DNA from: Thiomonas sp. FB-6
Lineage (GTDB): Bacteria; Pseudomonadota; Gammaproteobacteria; Burkholderiales; Burkholderiaceae_C
Assembly (NCBI RefSeq): GCF_000377645.1
Contig: NZ_KB898475.1
Coordinates: 103,267-167,266 of the forward strand
Length of the DNA: 64,000 nucleotides
Direction of reading: 5' to 3'
Shown: piece after piece, positions 55,229-63,211 of the stretch
How the letters are laid out: the number at the start of each line of letters is the position of its first letter
Numbering within the stretch: position 1 is the first letter of the stretch
Position numbers and translations under genes: made by a program
Notes under the pieces: model-generated
Databases searched by the model: none
Told to the model about the DNA's origin: nothing
What the model saw: only the letters and a program-made list of their open reading frames with translations

Positions 55229-56110
55229 ATGCCCATCCCGCCGGCCGGCGCGCTCGACCGACTCGAGAAGCGACTCGAGGACCTGCCCTTGTTGCCGGAC
55301 GTCGTGCACAGGCTCATGAGCCTGCGCCAGGACAGCTACGACTATTTCGACCAGGTGGCGCAGGCCCTGCACGCGGACCCGGGCTTCGCCACGCGGCTGC
55401 TGCAATACGCCAACTCGGCGGCGCTGGGAGCCGGCAGGCCGATCACCAGCATCCAGGAGGCCATGCTGCGCGTGGGCGCGCGCGGCGCGGTGGACCTGGT
55501 CCTGGCGCATTCGGCGGCGCGCATCTTCGTTCCCGGCTACGAATGGGAGAAGATGCTGTGGAAGCACTCCATCGACGTGGCCTGGCTGATGCGCAAGCTG
55601 TCCGTGCTGGCCGTGGACCATCGCGGCGAGCCCGATGAAGCCTACGTGTTCGGCCTGCTGCACGACATCGGGCGCTTCGTGCTGTACCTGGAGGCGCCCG
55701 AGGAACTGCGCAGCGTCGAGGAGACCGACTGGGCCACGCCCGAGGAACTGATCGAGGCCGAAACCCGGATCTGCGGCTTCACCCATTCGGAGCTGGGCTA
55801 CCTGGCCCTGCGCAAGTGGCGCCTGCCCGACGCGCTGGCCGAGGCCGTGCGCTGGCACCACACCCAGCCGCTGCCGCTGGACAAGATCGACGGCCGCTAC
55901 CGCGCGCTGAACGAGTTGCTGCAGGAGGCCGACTGGATCGCGGTGGCGGCCGAGCGCGCCGAGGCCGGGGACGGCAAGGCCCGCTCCGAGCTGCGCGGAG
56001 CGCTGGACGGCAGGCTGCGCCTGCGCGGAACGGCGGACAATCTCGAATTCACGATCCAGGAGGCCCTGCGCGAGTCCCGGCGTATGCTGGCAGCCCTGCA
56101 CCTGCAATAG
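55229..56110 (+). CDS. HDOD-domain signalling protein
   Basis: A 293-residue HDOD protein (metal-free or modified HD fold). LPLLPDVVHRLMSLRQDSYD opens the domain, and YVFGLLHDIGRFVLYLEAP carries an intact HD pair. The C-terminal third (LPDALAEAVRWHHTQP) resembles the HDOD end. Such proteins act in motility, biofilm and competence control in gamma- and betaproteobacteria, often with c-di-GMP genes. An ATG at 55229 (MPIPPAGALDR) is preferred to an earlier frame start that would add 34 residues. It stands 199 bases behind the GGDEF/EAL gene and 37 ahead of the BNR gene. Confidence 0.87.
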   Translation: MPIPPAGALDRLEKRLEDLPLLPDVVHRLMSLRQDSYDYFDQVAQALHADPGFATRLLQYANSAALGAGRPITSIQEAMLRVGARGAVDLVLAHSAARIFVPGYEWEKMLWKHSIDVAWLMRKLSVLAVDHRGEPDEAYVFGLLHDIGRFVLYLEAPEELRSVEETDWATPEELIEAETRICGFTHSELGYLALRKWRLPDALAEAVRWHHTQPLPLDKIDGRYRALNELLQEADWIAVAAERAEAGDGKARSELRGALDGRLRLRGTADNLEFTIQEALRESRRMLAALHLQ

Positions 56111-56146
56111 CCACGACGGCCGCGACGGCCACGACGGGGAGCGCGC

Positions 56147-57331
56147 ATGACCTCGATGATCCTGCTCGGCACGCGCAAGGGCACGGTCCTGCTGGACCGC
56201 GGGGCCTCGGCCTGGCGCCCGCGCCCGATCGAACACGCGGGCATTCCCGTGTGCTACGCGGCGCGCGACCCGCGCGACGGCACCTTGTGGGCCTCGCTGG
56301 ACCATGGGCACTGGGGGCCGAAGCTGTCGCGCTCGCGCGACGGCGGTGCCAGCTGGGAGGACCTCTCCTCGCTGAAGTACCCCGCGGGCGCACGCTACAT
56401 CGTCAAGTACCTGCCGACCCCGGATTTCGACCCCGCGGCACCCGCGGCGCAGCCGGAGTACCGGGACGCTACCGTGTACAAGATCTGGACCCTGGCCTTC
56501 GGCAACGCCGAGCAGCCCGGGCGCCTGTACGCGGGAACCATCCCCGGGGGGCTGTTCGTCAGTGACGACGGCGGCGACACCTGGGAGCTGAACCGGCCGC
56601 TGTGGAACCACGACAGCCGCGGCGGGGACCTGTTCGCCGGCGAGGCGACCCACGAGAACCGCTGGTTCGGCACGCCGGCCAGCGTGGACTACGGGGTGTT
56701 CGAGCCGGGCATCCATTCCATCGTCGTCGACCCCCGCGACGGCCGGCGACTGCTCGTGGCGGCTTCCTCCGCCGGGGTGCTGCGCAGCACCGACGGCGGG
56801 CTGAGCTGGGCCGGGAGCAACCAGGGCATGCTCAACGACTACCTGCCCGATCCACGCGCCGAGTGGGGGCACGATCCGCATTTCGTGGCCGCCTGCGCGG
56901 CGCAGCCGGAGCGCATCTGGCAGCAGAACCATTGCGGGATCTTCCACAGCGAGGACGGGGCCGCGAACTGGAGCCGGGTCAGCCGAGCGGAGGCCGGGGC
57001 CCATTTCGGCTTCCCCATCGCGGCCGATGCGGTGGACGGGCGCACCGCCTGGGTGGTGCCCGCGCGGGCCGATTCCCAGCGCATGGCCATCGGCGGCGGC
57101 CTGTTCGTGGCGCGTACCGAGGACGCCGGCCGGACGTGGACCGAACTGCGCAAGGGCCTGCCGCAGGAGCATTCCTACGACATCGTGCTGCGCCACGCCC
57201 TCGACGCCTCGGGCAACTGCCTGTGCTTCGGCACCAGCACCGGCAACGTCTACCTCTCCGAGGACCGCGGGGATTCCTGGCGTTGCCTGGGCAACAACTT
57301 CCCGCCCGTCTACTCGGTGCGCTTCGGGTGA
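56147..57331 (+). CDS. BNR/Asp-box repeat protein (sialidase-like or sortilin-type propeller)
   Basis: A 394-residue protein with at least six Asp-box motifs (SRDGGASW, SDDGGDTW, STDGGLSW, SEDGAANW, TEDAGRTW, SEDRGDSW), the hallmark of a six- or seven-bladed propeller. It has no signal peptide, so it is presumably cytosolic, unlike secreted sialidases, and lacks an evident Arg triad. Annotated in databases as exo-alpha-sialidase or BNR protein; a sugar-cleaving role is not supported. The MoaD/ThiS-like gene begins six bases after its stop, a pairing seen in other bacteria. No substrate can be named. Confidence 0.85.
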   Translation: MTSMILLGTRKGTVLLDRGASAWRPRPIEHAGIPVCYAARDPRDGTLWASLDHGHWGPKLSRSRDGGASWEDLSSLKYPAGARYIVKYLPTPDFDPAAPAAQPEYRDATVYKIWTLAFGNAEQPGRLYAGTIPGGLFVSDDGGDTWELNRPLWNHDSRGGDLFAGEATHENRWFGTPASVDYGVFEPGIHSIVVDPRDGRRLLVAASSAGVLRSTDGGLSWAGSNQGMLNDYLPDPRAEWGHDPHFVAACAAQPERIWQQNHCGIFHSEDGAANWSRVSRAEAGAHFGFPIAADAVDGRTAWVVPARADSQRMAIGGGLFVARTEDAGRTWTELRKGLPQEHSYDIVLRHALDASGNCLCFGTSTGNVYLSEDRGDSWRCLGNNFPPVYSVRFG

Positions 57332-57336
57332 GCGCC

Positions 57337-57615
57337 ATGCCCACCGTGGAAATCACCCGGCACCTGCACCGGTTCTTTCCCGCGCTGCGGGAGGGACCCG
57401 TGGAGGTGGAGCCGGGCTCGGTGGGCGAGGTGCTGCGCGCGGTGGACCGCCTGGCCCCGGGCTTCACGGACTACGTGCTCGACGAGCGCGGCGCGCTGCG
57501 CCGGCACGTGGCGCTGAGCATCGACGGCCGCATCGTGATCGACCGCGCCACGCTGCGCGACCAGGTGTCCGAGGCCTCGGTGGTCCATGTATTCCAGGCC
57601 CTGACCGGCGGTTAG
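57337..57615 (+). CDS. MoaD/ThiS-like ubiquitin-fold protein ending in GG
   Basis: A 92-residue small sulfur-carrier-like protein. The beta-grasp pattern is visible: VEITRHLHRFFPALREGPVE, a central EVLRAVDRLAPGFTDYVLDE and VALSIDGRIVIDRATLRDQV. It ends ALTGG, and a C-terminal Gly-Gly is what E1-like enzymes adenylate in MoaD and ThiS. No E1, MoaE or cysteine desulfurase gene is adjacent. It is coupled to the BNR gene (six bases) and its end overlaps the convergent YceI gene by four bases. A GTG start nine bases upstream is possible. Confidence 0.85.
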   Translation: MPTVEITRHLHRFFPALREGPVEVEPGSVGEVLRAVDRLAPGFTDYVLDERGALRRHVALSIDGRIVIDRATLRDQVSEASVVHVFQALTGG

Positions 57616-58271
57616 CCCTGCTCGCCCGGCCGCGCCGCGACGAACTCCGCCTCGACCCGCAGGTGCACGGTGTCGCCCACCAGTCCCGGCCAGGCCTTCA
57701 GGCCCAGGCGGCTGCGCGAGAACTCCCCGGTGGCCGAGAAACCCAGGGTGGGCGCGCCGGTGACCGGGTCGACACCGTAGCCGTTGAAGCGCACGTGCAG
57801 CGTCAGCGGTACGTGCTCCTCGCCGAGGCTCAGCACTGCGGCCACCTCGCCCTGCCGCGCCGAGGTGGCGCGCCAGCCGCGGGCCTGCAGCCGGATGAAG
57901 GCCTGGTGCGCCGCGTCCAGCATGGCCGGCGAGCGCAACTCGCGGTCCAGCAAGGGCACGTTGGTGTCCACGCTGTCGCTGCGCACCCGCGCGTCGAGAC
58001 GGGCGTCGGCCACGCCGGCGGCGGGCCAGACCAGGGTGGCCTGCATGCGATCGAAACGCATGATGAAGCGGGAAAAGCCCAGGTGGTCCACCGAGAACAC
58101 CACGCTGCAATGTTCGGGGTCGAGGCGGTAGGTGCCCGCCGGCACCGCGGCCAGGCTGCGGTCCTGCACGCGCAGCGCCGAGCGCAGATCCGCGCAGGCG
58201 CTCAAGGCCAGCAGGCCGGCGGCGAGTCCGGCGAGCAGCAGGCGGCGGACGAAGGGCGCGTGAGCGGGCAT
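57612..58271 (-). CDS. YceI-family lipoprotein
   Basis: A 219-residue YceI-like protein, a lipocalin-type fold that binds polyisoprenoids. The signal peptide ends in LLALSAC (lipobox; Cys near residue 25), so it is a lipoprotein. The domain starts GTYRLDPEHCSVVFSVDHLG and ends RLGLKAWPGLVGDTVHLRVE, both family markers. Its stop overlaps the stop of the MoaD-like gene (four bases), so the two genes are convergent. The ATG at 58269-58271 is chosen as the signal peptide starts there. A ligand and role are unknown. Confidence 0.9.
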   Translation of the reverse strand: MPAHAPFVRRLLLAGLAAGLLALSACADLRSALRVQDRSLAAVPAGTYRLDPEHCSVVFSVDHLGFSRFIMRFDRMQATLVWPAAGVADARLDARVRSDSVDTNVPLLDRELRSPAMLDAAHQAFIRLQARGWRATSARQGEVAAVLSLGEEHVPLTLHVRFNGYGVDPVTGAPTLGFSATGEFSRSRLGLKAWPGLVGDTVHLRVEAEFVAARPGEQG

Positions 58272-58489
58272 GGTCGATCGAGGCAGGCTGAGCCGAGGCC
58301 CTGCGAGCATAACCGGCGCTGCCGCGGCGCGCGCGGCCTGCGCATGGCCTCCGAGGGGGATTCATTCATAAGGCTTCGTGATGGTCAGCCCCAAGAACTA
58401 TCGCTTTTGTCGTTGCTCCCGCCGGCTCTACCATGGGGCGCACGCAGCGTGCTGCGAGTTCCCCTTTCTCTTTCGCCCAGCCCGATCCG

Positions 58490-58933
58490 ATGCAAGCCCC
58501 CATCACCAACCCCGGCATGATGTCTCCCTTCCACCTCGCCTTTCCGGTGCATGACCTGGCGCTGGCTCGCCAGTTCTACGGCGGCCTGCTCGGCTGCCCC
58601 GAGGGGCGCAGTTCCGAGGACTGGGTGGATTTCAACTTCTACGGCCACCAGATCGTCGCCCACCTGGCGCCCGGCGAAACCGGCGCGGTCCAGCGCAGCG
58701 CCGTCGACGGCCACGGTGTGCCGGTGCGCCACTTCGGCGTGGTGCTGCCCATGGCCGACTGGGAAGCCCTGTCGCAGCGCCTGCAGGCGCGGGGCGTGGA
58801 ATTCGTGATCGAGCCCTACATCCGCTTCAAGGGCCAGCCGGGCGAGCAGGCCACGATGTTCTTCCTGGATCCCTCGGGCAACGCCATCGAGGTCAAGGCC
58901 TTCGCCGACATCGGCCGCCTGTTCGCCAAGTAG
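58490..58933 (+). CDS. VOC-superfamily (glyoxalase/dioxygenase fold) protein
   Basis: A 147-residue single VOC module pair. [20 protein letters not shown] (metal His) opens it, [18 protein letters not shown] follows, and [20 protein letters not shown] closes it. It may be a glyoxalase-like or aromatic dioxygenase-type protein; a dioxygenase role would need a third ligand that I cannot assign. An upstream ATG extends 19 residues, but the domain starts after the ATG at 58490. It is convergent with the pxp operon, with 41 bases between. Confidence 0.85.
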   Translation: MQAPITNPGMMSPFHLAFPVHDLALARQFYGGLLGCPEGRSSEDWVDFNFYGHQIVAHLAPGETGAVQRSAVDGHGVPVRHFGVVLPMADWEALSQRLQARGVEFVIEPYIRFKGQPGEQATMFFLDPSGNAIEVKAFADIGRLFAK

Positions 58934-58974
58934 CCCGGGCGAGGCGCGCCTACCGGGGCGCCGCCCGCGCGGGG

Positions 58975-59748
58975 TCAGGCCGTGGCCGGTGCCGCCGCGG
59001 CGCCGAGCCGGACGCCTCCTGCGCGCAGCGCCTGCGTCAGCCCGGTGGCGAAGGCTACCGCGCCGGGCTGGTCGCCGTGCAGCGACAGCGCCTGCGCCTC
59101 GATCGGAATCTCCCGCCCCGACAGCGCCCGCACGAAGCCCCGCTCCAGCATGTCGCGCACCTGCGCCACCGACTGCTGCAGGTCGGTGATCATGGCGCCG
59201 GGCTGGCGCCGGGGCGTGAGGGTGCCGTCGTCCTGGTAGCTGCGGTCGGCGTAGACCACGCTCACCACGTGCAGCCCCAGGCCGCGCGCGACCGTCGCGG
59301 TGACGCTGCCCGACATGGCGTAGAACAGCAGCGAGGCATCGACGTCGCGCACGGCGCGGCCGATAGCCTCCGACAGCTTCTCGTCCACCACCGCCATGTT
59401 GTCCAGCGCGCCGTGGGTCTTCACGTGGCGCACCCGCGTGCCGGCGGCCGCGGCCACCGCCTGCAGCGCGCCGATCTGGTAGACCACCAGGTCGTAGGCC
59501 TCGGCGGGGGACACGGCCATGGCGCGCCGCCCGAAGCCGAGCAGGTCCGGCAGCCCGGGGTGGGCGCCGACGGCCACGCCGCGCGCCGTGGCCGCCCGCA
59601 CCGTGCGGGCCATGGTTCCGGGGTCGCCGGCGTGGAAGCCGCAGGCGATGTTGGCCGAGTTCACGTAGCCGAGCAAGGCCTCGTCGTCGCCCATGGCGTA
59701 GACGCCGAAGCCCTCTCCCATGTCACAGTTCAGGTCCAGGGTGTTCAT
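58975..59748 (-). CDS. pxpA: 5-oxoprolinase subunit PxpA (LamB/YcsF)
   Basis: 257-residue TIM-barrel-like subunit of the bacterial 5-oxoprolinase PxpABC, which hydrolyses 5-oxo-L-proline to glutamate with ATP. The start [20 protein letters not shown] and [36 protein letters not shown] and FYAMSGSVT are strict family motifs. It is the third gene of the pxpB-pxpC-pxpA operon, 10 bases after pxpC. The presence of all three subunit genes makes the assignment strong. Confidence 0.95.
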   Translation of the reverse strand: MNTLDLNCDMGEGFGVYAMGDDEALLGYVNSANIACGFHAGDPGTMARTVRAATARGVAVGAHPGLPDLLGFGRRAMAVSPAEAYDLVVYQIGALQAVAAAAGTRVRHVKTHGALDNMAVVDEKLSEAIGRAVRDVDASLLFYAMSGSVTATVARGLGLHVVSVVYADRSYQDDGTLTPRRQPGAMITDLQQSVAQVRDMLERGFVRALSGREIPIEAQALSLHGDQPGAVAFATGLTQALRAGGVRLGAAAAPATA

Positions 59749-59758
59749 GGTGTTGCGG

Positions 59759-60751
59759 TCAGGGGCTTTGAAGGGAGCGCAAGGCGCGCGGGGCGGGGGC
59801 CAGGTCCGCGAACAGGCGCGCGCGTTCCAGCAGCAGGCGCTGCGCGGCCTCCACGTCGATGGTCTCGAAGCGCAGCATCTCGCCCGGCGCGCGCTGCGCC
59901 AGCCGCGGCAGGTCCGCGGTGGCCACCTGGGCGATGCGCGGATAGCCGCCCGTGCTCTGCCGGTCGGCCATGAGCACGATGGGCCGTCCGTCCGGAGGAA
60001 CCTGCACCGTGCCGAAGGTGACGGTCTCCGACAGCATGTCCGCACGCACGCGGCGCTCCAGCACGGGGCCTTCGAGCCGGTAGCCCATGCGGTCCGATTG
60101 GGCGCCGATGCGCCAGGCATCGCCCAGCCAGGCGGCCTGCGCGGCGGGCGTGAACTGCGGCCATTCGCTGCCGAGCACGACGCGCAACGGCGCCGGGTTG
60201 GCCGCCGCGTCCAGCAAGGCCTGCTGCGCACGCAGCGCGCGCGCTGCGCGCCGTGGTGCCGGTCCGAGGGGTGCCGCCAGCGTCAGCACGTCGCCCGCGG
60301 CCAGCGGCCGGCCCGCATGACCGCCGAGGCCGGCACGCACCAGGGTGCTGGCGCTGCCCAGCACCCGCTCCAGGGCGAAGCCACCGCGCACCGCCAGGTA
60401 GGCGCGTAGTCCGGCGCGCCGCGCTCCGAAGCGCAGGGTCGCGCCGGCCGGCACGCTGACCGCTCGGCCCGGGGCCAGCGCCTTGCCGTTCAGGCTGGCA
60501 GACAGGTCGGCGCCGAAGCAGGCGATCACCGCGCTCGAGCAAAAGCGCAGCACGGGGCCGATCAGGGTGATCTCCAGGGTCGCGACCTCGGGCGGGTTGC
60601 CCACCGCGGCGTTGGCCAGGCGGTGCGCGACTTCGTCCATCACGCCCGAGACCGACACGCCAAGGTGCTGGAAGCCGCGCCGTCCCAGGTCCTGCAGGGT
60701 GCTGAAGGCCCCCGGCTTGAGCACCTCCACCGCGGCCGCCGCCTCAGGCAT
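59759..60751 (-). CDS. pxpC: 5-oxoprolinase subunit PxpC (KipA/biotin-dependent-carboxyltransferase-like)
   Basis: 330-residue AHS2-domain subunit of PxpABC. FSTLQDLGRRGFQHLGVSVS and GVMDEVAHRLANAAVGN are the domain start, and MGYRLEGPVLERR and QSTGGYPRIAQV are typical. The ATG at 60749-60751 lies within the end of pxpB (8-bp overlap), a coupled arrangement. An alternative start 19 codons upstream would lie entirely inside pxpB and is rejected. Often mis-annotated as urea carboxylase/allophanate hydrolase subunit 2. Confidence 0.95.
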   Translation of the reverse strand: MPEAAAAVEVLKPGAFSTLQDLGRRGFQHLGVSVSGVMDEVAHRLANAAVGNPPEVATLEITLIGPVLRFCSSAVIACFGADLSASLNGKALAPGRAVSVPAGATLRFGARRAGLRAYLAVRGGFALERVLGSASTLVRAGLGGHAGRPLAAGDVLTLAAPLGPAPRRAARALRAQQALLDAAANPAPLRVVLGSEWPQFTPAAQAAWLGDAWRIGAQSDRMGYRLEGPVLERRVRADMLSETVTFGTVQVPPDGRPIVLMADRQSTGGYPRIAQVATADLPRLAQRAPGEMLRFETIDVEAAQRLLLERARLFADLAPAPRALRSLQSP

Positions 60752-61472
60752 CGGGCTGCTCCCGCAGGCGCTCGAAGTCCTCGCGGCCCACCGGCACGAA
60801 GCGCACAAGATCCCCCGGCGTCAGCAGGCAGGGCTCCCGCGCCGCGGGGTCGAACAGGCGCAGCGGAGTGCGCCCGATCAGGTTCCAGCCGCTGGGCAGT
60901 TCGAAGGGGTAGATCACGCACTGGCGATTGGCCACCCCCACCGTGCCGGCGGGCACGCGCGCCCGCGGCGTGGCGCGCCGGGGCAGGTCGAAGGCCTCGC
61001 CCCACAGGCCAATGTACGGATGCCCCGGGGCGAACCCCACCATGAACACGCTGCGTGGCGCCCGCGCGTGCAGGCGCACGATCTCTTCCGGGGCGACGCA
61101 GGCGCGCCGTGCCACCTCGCCGAGGTCCGGGCCCCAGTCCCCTCCGTAGCACACCGGAATCTCGATTTCCCGAGCGTCGGGCGGCGGCGCCGCGTTCGCG
61201 GCCTCCAGCAGGGCGCGAGCGGCTGCTTCCACCGCTGCCAGCGGTGTCTGTCCAGGTAGCGCCCGCAGCGCCTCGGGCCGGAAATGCAGGCCCACCGTCG
61301 TGAAGGACGGAACGATGTCGTCGATGCCGGGCAACGCGGCCGCGCGCAGGCGCTGCGCGAAGGCCACGGCGCGGCGATGAATGTCCGGGTCCACCCCCTG
61401 GCCGAACTCCACCAGCAGGCAGGTGTCGCCGACGGAGCGCATGATCGGAAAGTCGTCCATGTCCGGCAGCAT
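60744..61472 (-). CDS. pxpB: 5-oxoprolinase subunit PxpB (KipI/AHS1)
   Basis: AHS1-domain subunit of PxpABC, 242 residues from the chosen ATG. The motif MVGFAPGHPYIGLWGEAFD and the C-terminal SGWNLIGRTPLRLFD are diagnostic. Three in-frame ATGs lie close together (61472, 61460 and 61442); 61472 is chosen for family length, but none has a strong ribosome-binding site. It opens the operon and is divergent from a LysR gene 66 bases away, its probable regulator. Confidence 0.93.
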   Translation of the reverse strand: MLPDMDDFPIMRSVGDTCLLVEFGQGVDPDIHRRAVAFAQRLRAAALPGIDDIVPSFTTVGLHFRPEALRALPGQTPLAAVEAAARALLEAANAAPPPDAREIEIPVCYGGDWGPDLGEVARRACVAPEEIVRLHARAPRSVFMVGFAPGHPYIGLWGEAFDLPRRATPRARVPAGTVGVANRQCVIYPFELPSGWNLIGRTPLRLFDPAAREPCLLTPGDLVRFVPVGREDFERLREQPDA

Positions 61473-61538
61473 GCTAGGCCGCGCGAGCACGAATGCAAAC
61501 CAATTAATATTTGACCGACTCATCAATTCTCTTTGTGC
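61473..61538. promoter_or_regulatory. AT-rich divergent promoter region, pxpB / LysR
   Basis: This 66-bp region is much lower in GC than either flank and includes CAATTAATATTTGACC, with the self-complementary cores ATTAAT and AATATT. It must carry both promoters; LysR T-N11-A sites are plausible, but I cannot pick one with confidence. Confidence 0.5.
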
Positions 61539-62426
61539 ATGCTTCGTGAGCTGAAGACCTTCGTCGCCGTCGCGCGCGAGGGCACGTTTACCGCCGCGGG
61601 CGAAAAGATCGGACTCACCCAGGCGGCGGTGAGCGCGCAGATGCAGCGCCTGGAATCGGAGCTGGGTTTCGCGCTGTTCGACCGCACCGGCCGCTCGGCG
61701 CGGCTCAATGCCCGTGGGCGCGAGGTGCTGGAGCGCGCGCAGGAACTTCTCCAGCTGTTCGGCGGCCTCGGCTCCGGCGCGGCCGGCTCCCAGGCCGCGG
61801 TGACGGTGGAACTCGGCGCCATCGCCTCGGTGCAGCGTTCGGTGCTGCCGCAGGTGCTCGCCGCCTTCCACCGGCAACTGCCGCGCTGCCGCAGCCGCGT
61901 GGTCCCGGGCCTGTCGATGGAACTGCTCGACCGCGTCGACGCCGGGGAGATCGGCATGGCTGCCGTCATCCGCCCGCCCTTCGCGCTGCAAGGCGACCTG
62001 CGCTGGAACACGCTGGCCCACGAGCCCTTCCGCCTGCTGGTGCCGCGTTCGGCGAAGGGGGACGATTGGGCCGAACTCCTCGCCTCCCATCCTTTCGTGC
62101 GCTACGACCGCGCCTCCTTCGGCGGCAGGCAGGTCGACCGCTTCCTGCGCGCCGCGCATCTCAGGGTGCGCGAGGTCTGCGAACTCGACGAACTCGACGC
62201 CATCGTGCGCCTGGTGGCCAACGGCGTGGGCGCGGCACTGGTGCCGCAGACCGCCAGCCACGGCCGCTGGCCGGCGGGAGTACGCGCCATCGACCTCGGG
62301 CGCCACACCTTCCACCGCGACATCGGCCTGGTGCATCGCGCCGGCCTGGACCCCGACAGCCCGGCCGGCCTGCTGGCGCGCCTGCTGAGCGAGGCGTATG
62401 GCCCGCGCGGGCGCGATGCGCCCTGA
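61539..62426 (+). CDS. LysR-type regulator of the pxp operon
   Basis: LTTR of 295 residues. N-terminal HTH: LRELKTFVAVAREGTFTAAG then GLTQAAVSAQMQRLESELGF. The effector domain (from about residue 88) has VTVELGAIASVQRSVLPQVL and ends VRLVANGVGAALVPQTAS. It is read away from pxpB, the usual LTTR layout, so autoregulation plus control of pxpBCA is likely. The ATG at 61539 is used; a TTG two codons earlier is possible. 5-oxoproline or glutamate would be natural effectors, by inference. Confidence 0.92.
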   Translation: MLRELKTFVAVAREGTFTAAGEKIGLTQAAVSAQMQRLESELGFALFDRTGRSARLNARGREVLERAQELLQLFGGLGSGAAGSQAAVTVELGAIASVQRSVLPQVLAAFHRQLPRCRSRVVPGLSMELLDRVDAGEIGMAAVIRPPFALQGDLRWNTLAHEPFRLLVPRSAKGDDWAELLASHPFVRYDRASFGGRQVDRFLRAAHLRVREVCELDELDAIVRLVANGVGAALVPQTASHGRWPAGVRAIDLGRHTFHRDIGLVHRAGLDPDSPAGLLARLLSEAYGPRGRDAP

Positions 62427-62656
62427 TGCCAAGGTGCCGAACGGCCTGCCGGAACTGCAACGCAAAGCCCCGCACATGCGCGTGGAACCGCAGTCGGCGA
62501 CCATGCGCGGCGCCGGCCTCGATCATCGTTTCTGAGCGCGCCAGGAGGCGGCAGGGCCGCACGCTGATCGTGCTGCATGTGTTCGTGAAGAAGACGCGGA
62601 CAACCTCGCGCGTCGCCATCGAGACCGCGCGCACCCGCCTGGAGGCCATGCGATGA
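62425..62656 (+). pseudogene. Decayed HigB-like (Gp49) toxin gene, frameshifted
   Basis: The last 47 codons (62513-62656) encode IIVSERARRRQGRTLIVLHV followed by FVKKTRTTSRVAIETARTRLEAMR, the typical C-terminus of a phage-derived Gp49/HigB-type RelE toxin (the ILHGFVKKTQKTP motif). The preceding part is in another frame (62425-62535, with PNGLPELQRKAPHMR), so the toxin is broken by a frameshift, and no normal N-terminus or start is present. Its TGA overlaps the antitoxin ATG (ATGA), preserving the original operon junction. Not expected to make functional toxin. Confidence 0.65.
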
Positions 62657-62847
62657 AGTCCCTGAAGCAGATGAAGGCCGAACTGGCCGCCGTGCCCGAG
62701 GTTCAGGCCGAGGTGGCGCAGCGCATGGGCACGACGCAAAGCGTGGTGGCCCGCCTGGAAAGCGGCCGGCGGCCGCCATCGCTGCGCACGGTGCAACGCT
62801 ATGCCCAGGCCGTCGGCGCTCGTGCCGTCGTGCGCCTCGAGGCCTGA
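62653..62847 (+). CDS. HigA-like antitoxin with an internal deletion
   Basis: A 64-residue XRE-family remnant. It opens with MKSLKQMKAELAAVPEVQAE, the standard N-terminus of HigA-type antitoxins of about 90 residues, and then jumps directly to VAQRMGTTQSVVARLESGRR, the second half of the helix-turn-helix. About 25-30 residues that normally lie between (the first HTH helix and its lead) are absent, without a frame change. The ATG overlaps the toxin remnant's stop. The recognition helix (TQSVVARLE) remains, but the fold is probably incomplete. See the finding on this locus. Confidence 0.8.
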   Translation: MKSLKQMKAELAAVPEVQAEVAQRMGTTQSVVARLESGRRPPSLRTVQRYAQAVGARAVVRLEA

Positions 62848-62971
62848 GGCTGCGCGCCGGGCGATGGCTTCGCGGGTTCTGGCGCCGGGAGGGTGAGACC
62901 TTCATCGACGGCTATGACGAAGGACTACGTCAAGCACCGCAAAGGAAAGCTTGTCAGCCCGACAAGGTGAT

Positions 62972-63211
62972 CTACCGGCCAAGTGCCGCGTAGAACTGCT
63001 TCTTGTTGACACCGGCCTGACGGGCCATGAACGATATCAGGTCTTGGCTGAAGGGCGCTTTGGGGCAGTCAACCGTGACCTTCAAGAATCCTGTGGCGTC
63101 GCACTTTACCCATTGCTCATGCGAGCCGCTTTGTTCCCGGAACGAGAAACCAAGGGCACGCAAGATCTCCTTGACCTCCCTGCAGGTCAACGGCGGATGA
63201 GCCGAACTCAT
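62972..63211 (-). CDS. hicA: HicA-type mRNA interferase toxin
   Basis: A 79-residue double-stranded RNA-binding-like toxin. LTCREVKEILRALGFSFREQ and the active-site GSHEQWVK (His) are family markers, followed by VTVDCPKAPFSQDLISFMAR and QAGVNKKQFYAALGR, typical of HicA. Its ATG overlaps the stop of the upstream gene (ATGA). That gene should encode the antitoxin, giving antitoxin-toxin order (hicBA), the reverse of E. coli hicAB. A base composition lower in GC than the rest of the window supports horizontal acquisition. Confidence 0.88.
   Translation of the reverse strand: MSSAHPPLTCREVKEILRALGFSFREQSGSHEQWVKCDATGFLKVTVDCPKAPFSQDLISFMARQAGVNKKQFYAALGR

Noticed and set aside
53192..57196. A very long antisense frame (1334 codons) over the PAS-GGDEF-EAL, HDOD and BNR genes
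   Set aside because: It spans three real genes on the other strand; translation is a mirror of their codon bias, with no RBS or motif.
56147..57331. Sialidase activity for the BNR protein
   Set aside because: No signal peptide and no identifiable Arg triad or catalytic Tyr/Glu; the Asp boxes alone define only the propeller.
57337..57615. Calling the MoaD/ThiS-like protein as true MoaD or ThiS
   Set aside because: No molybdopterin or thiazole biosynthesis genes lie nearby and the pair with a BNR gene is distinct; only the fold and GG end are supported.
59759..61472. Urea amidolyase / allophanate hydrolase subunits for the AHS1 and AHS2 genes
   Set aside because: With pxpA (LamB/YcsF) as third gene, the set is the PxpABC 5-oxoprolinase.
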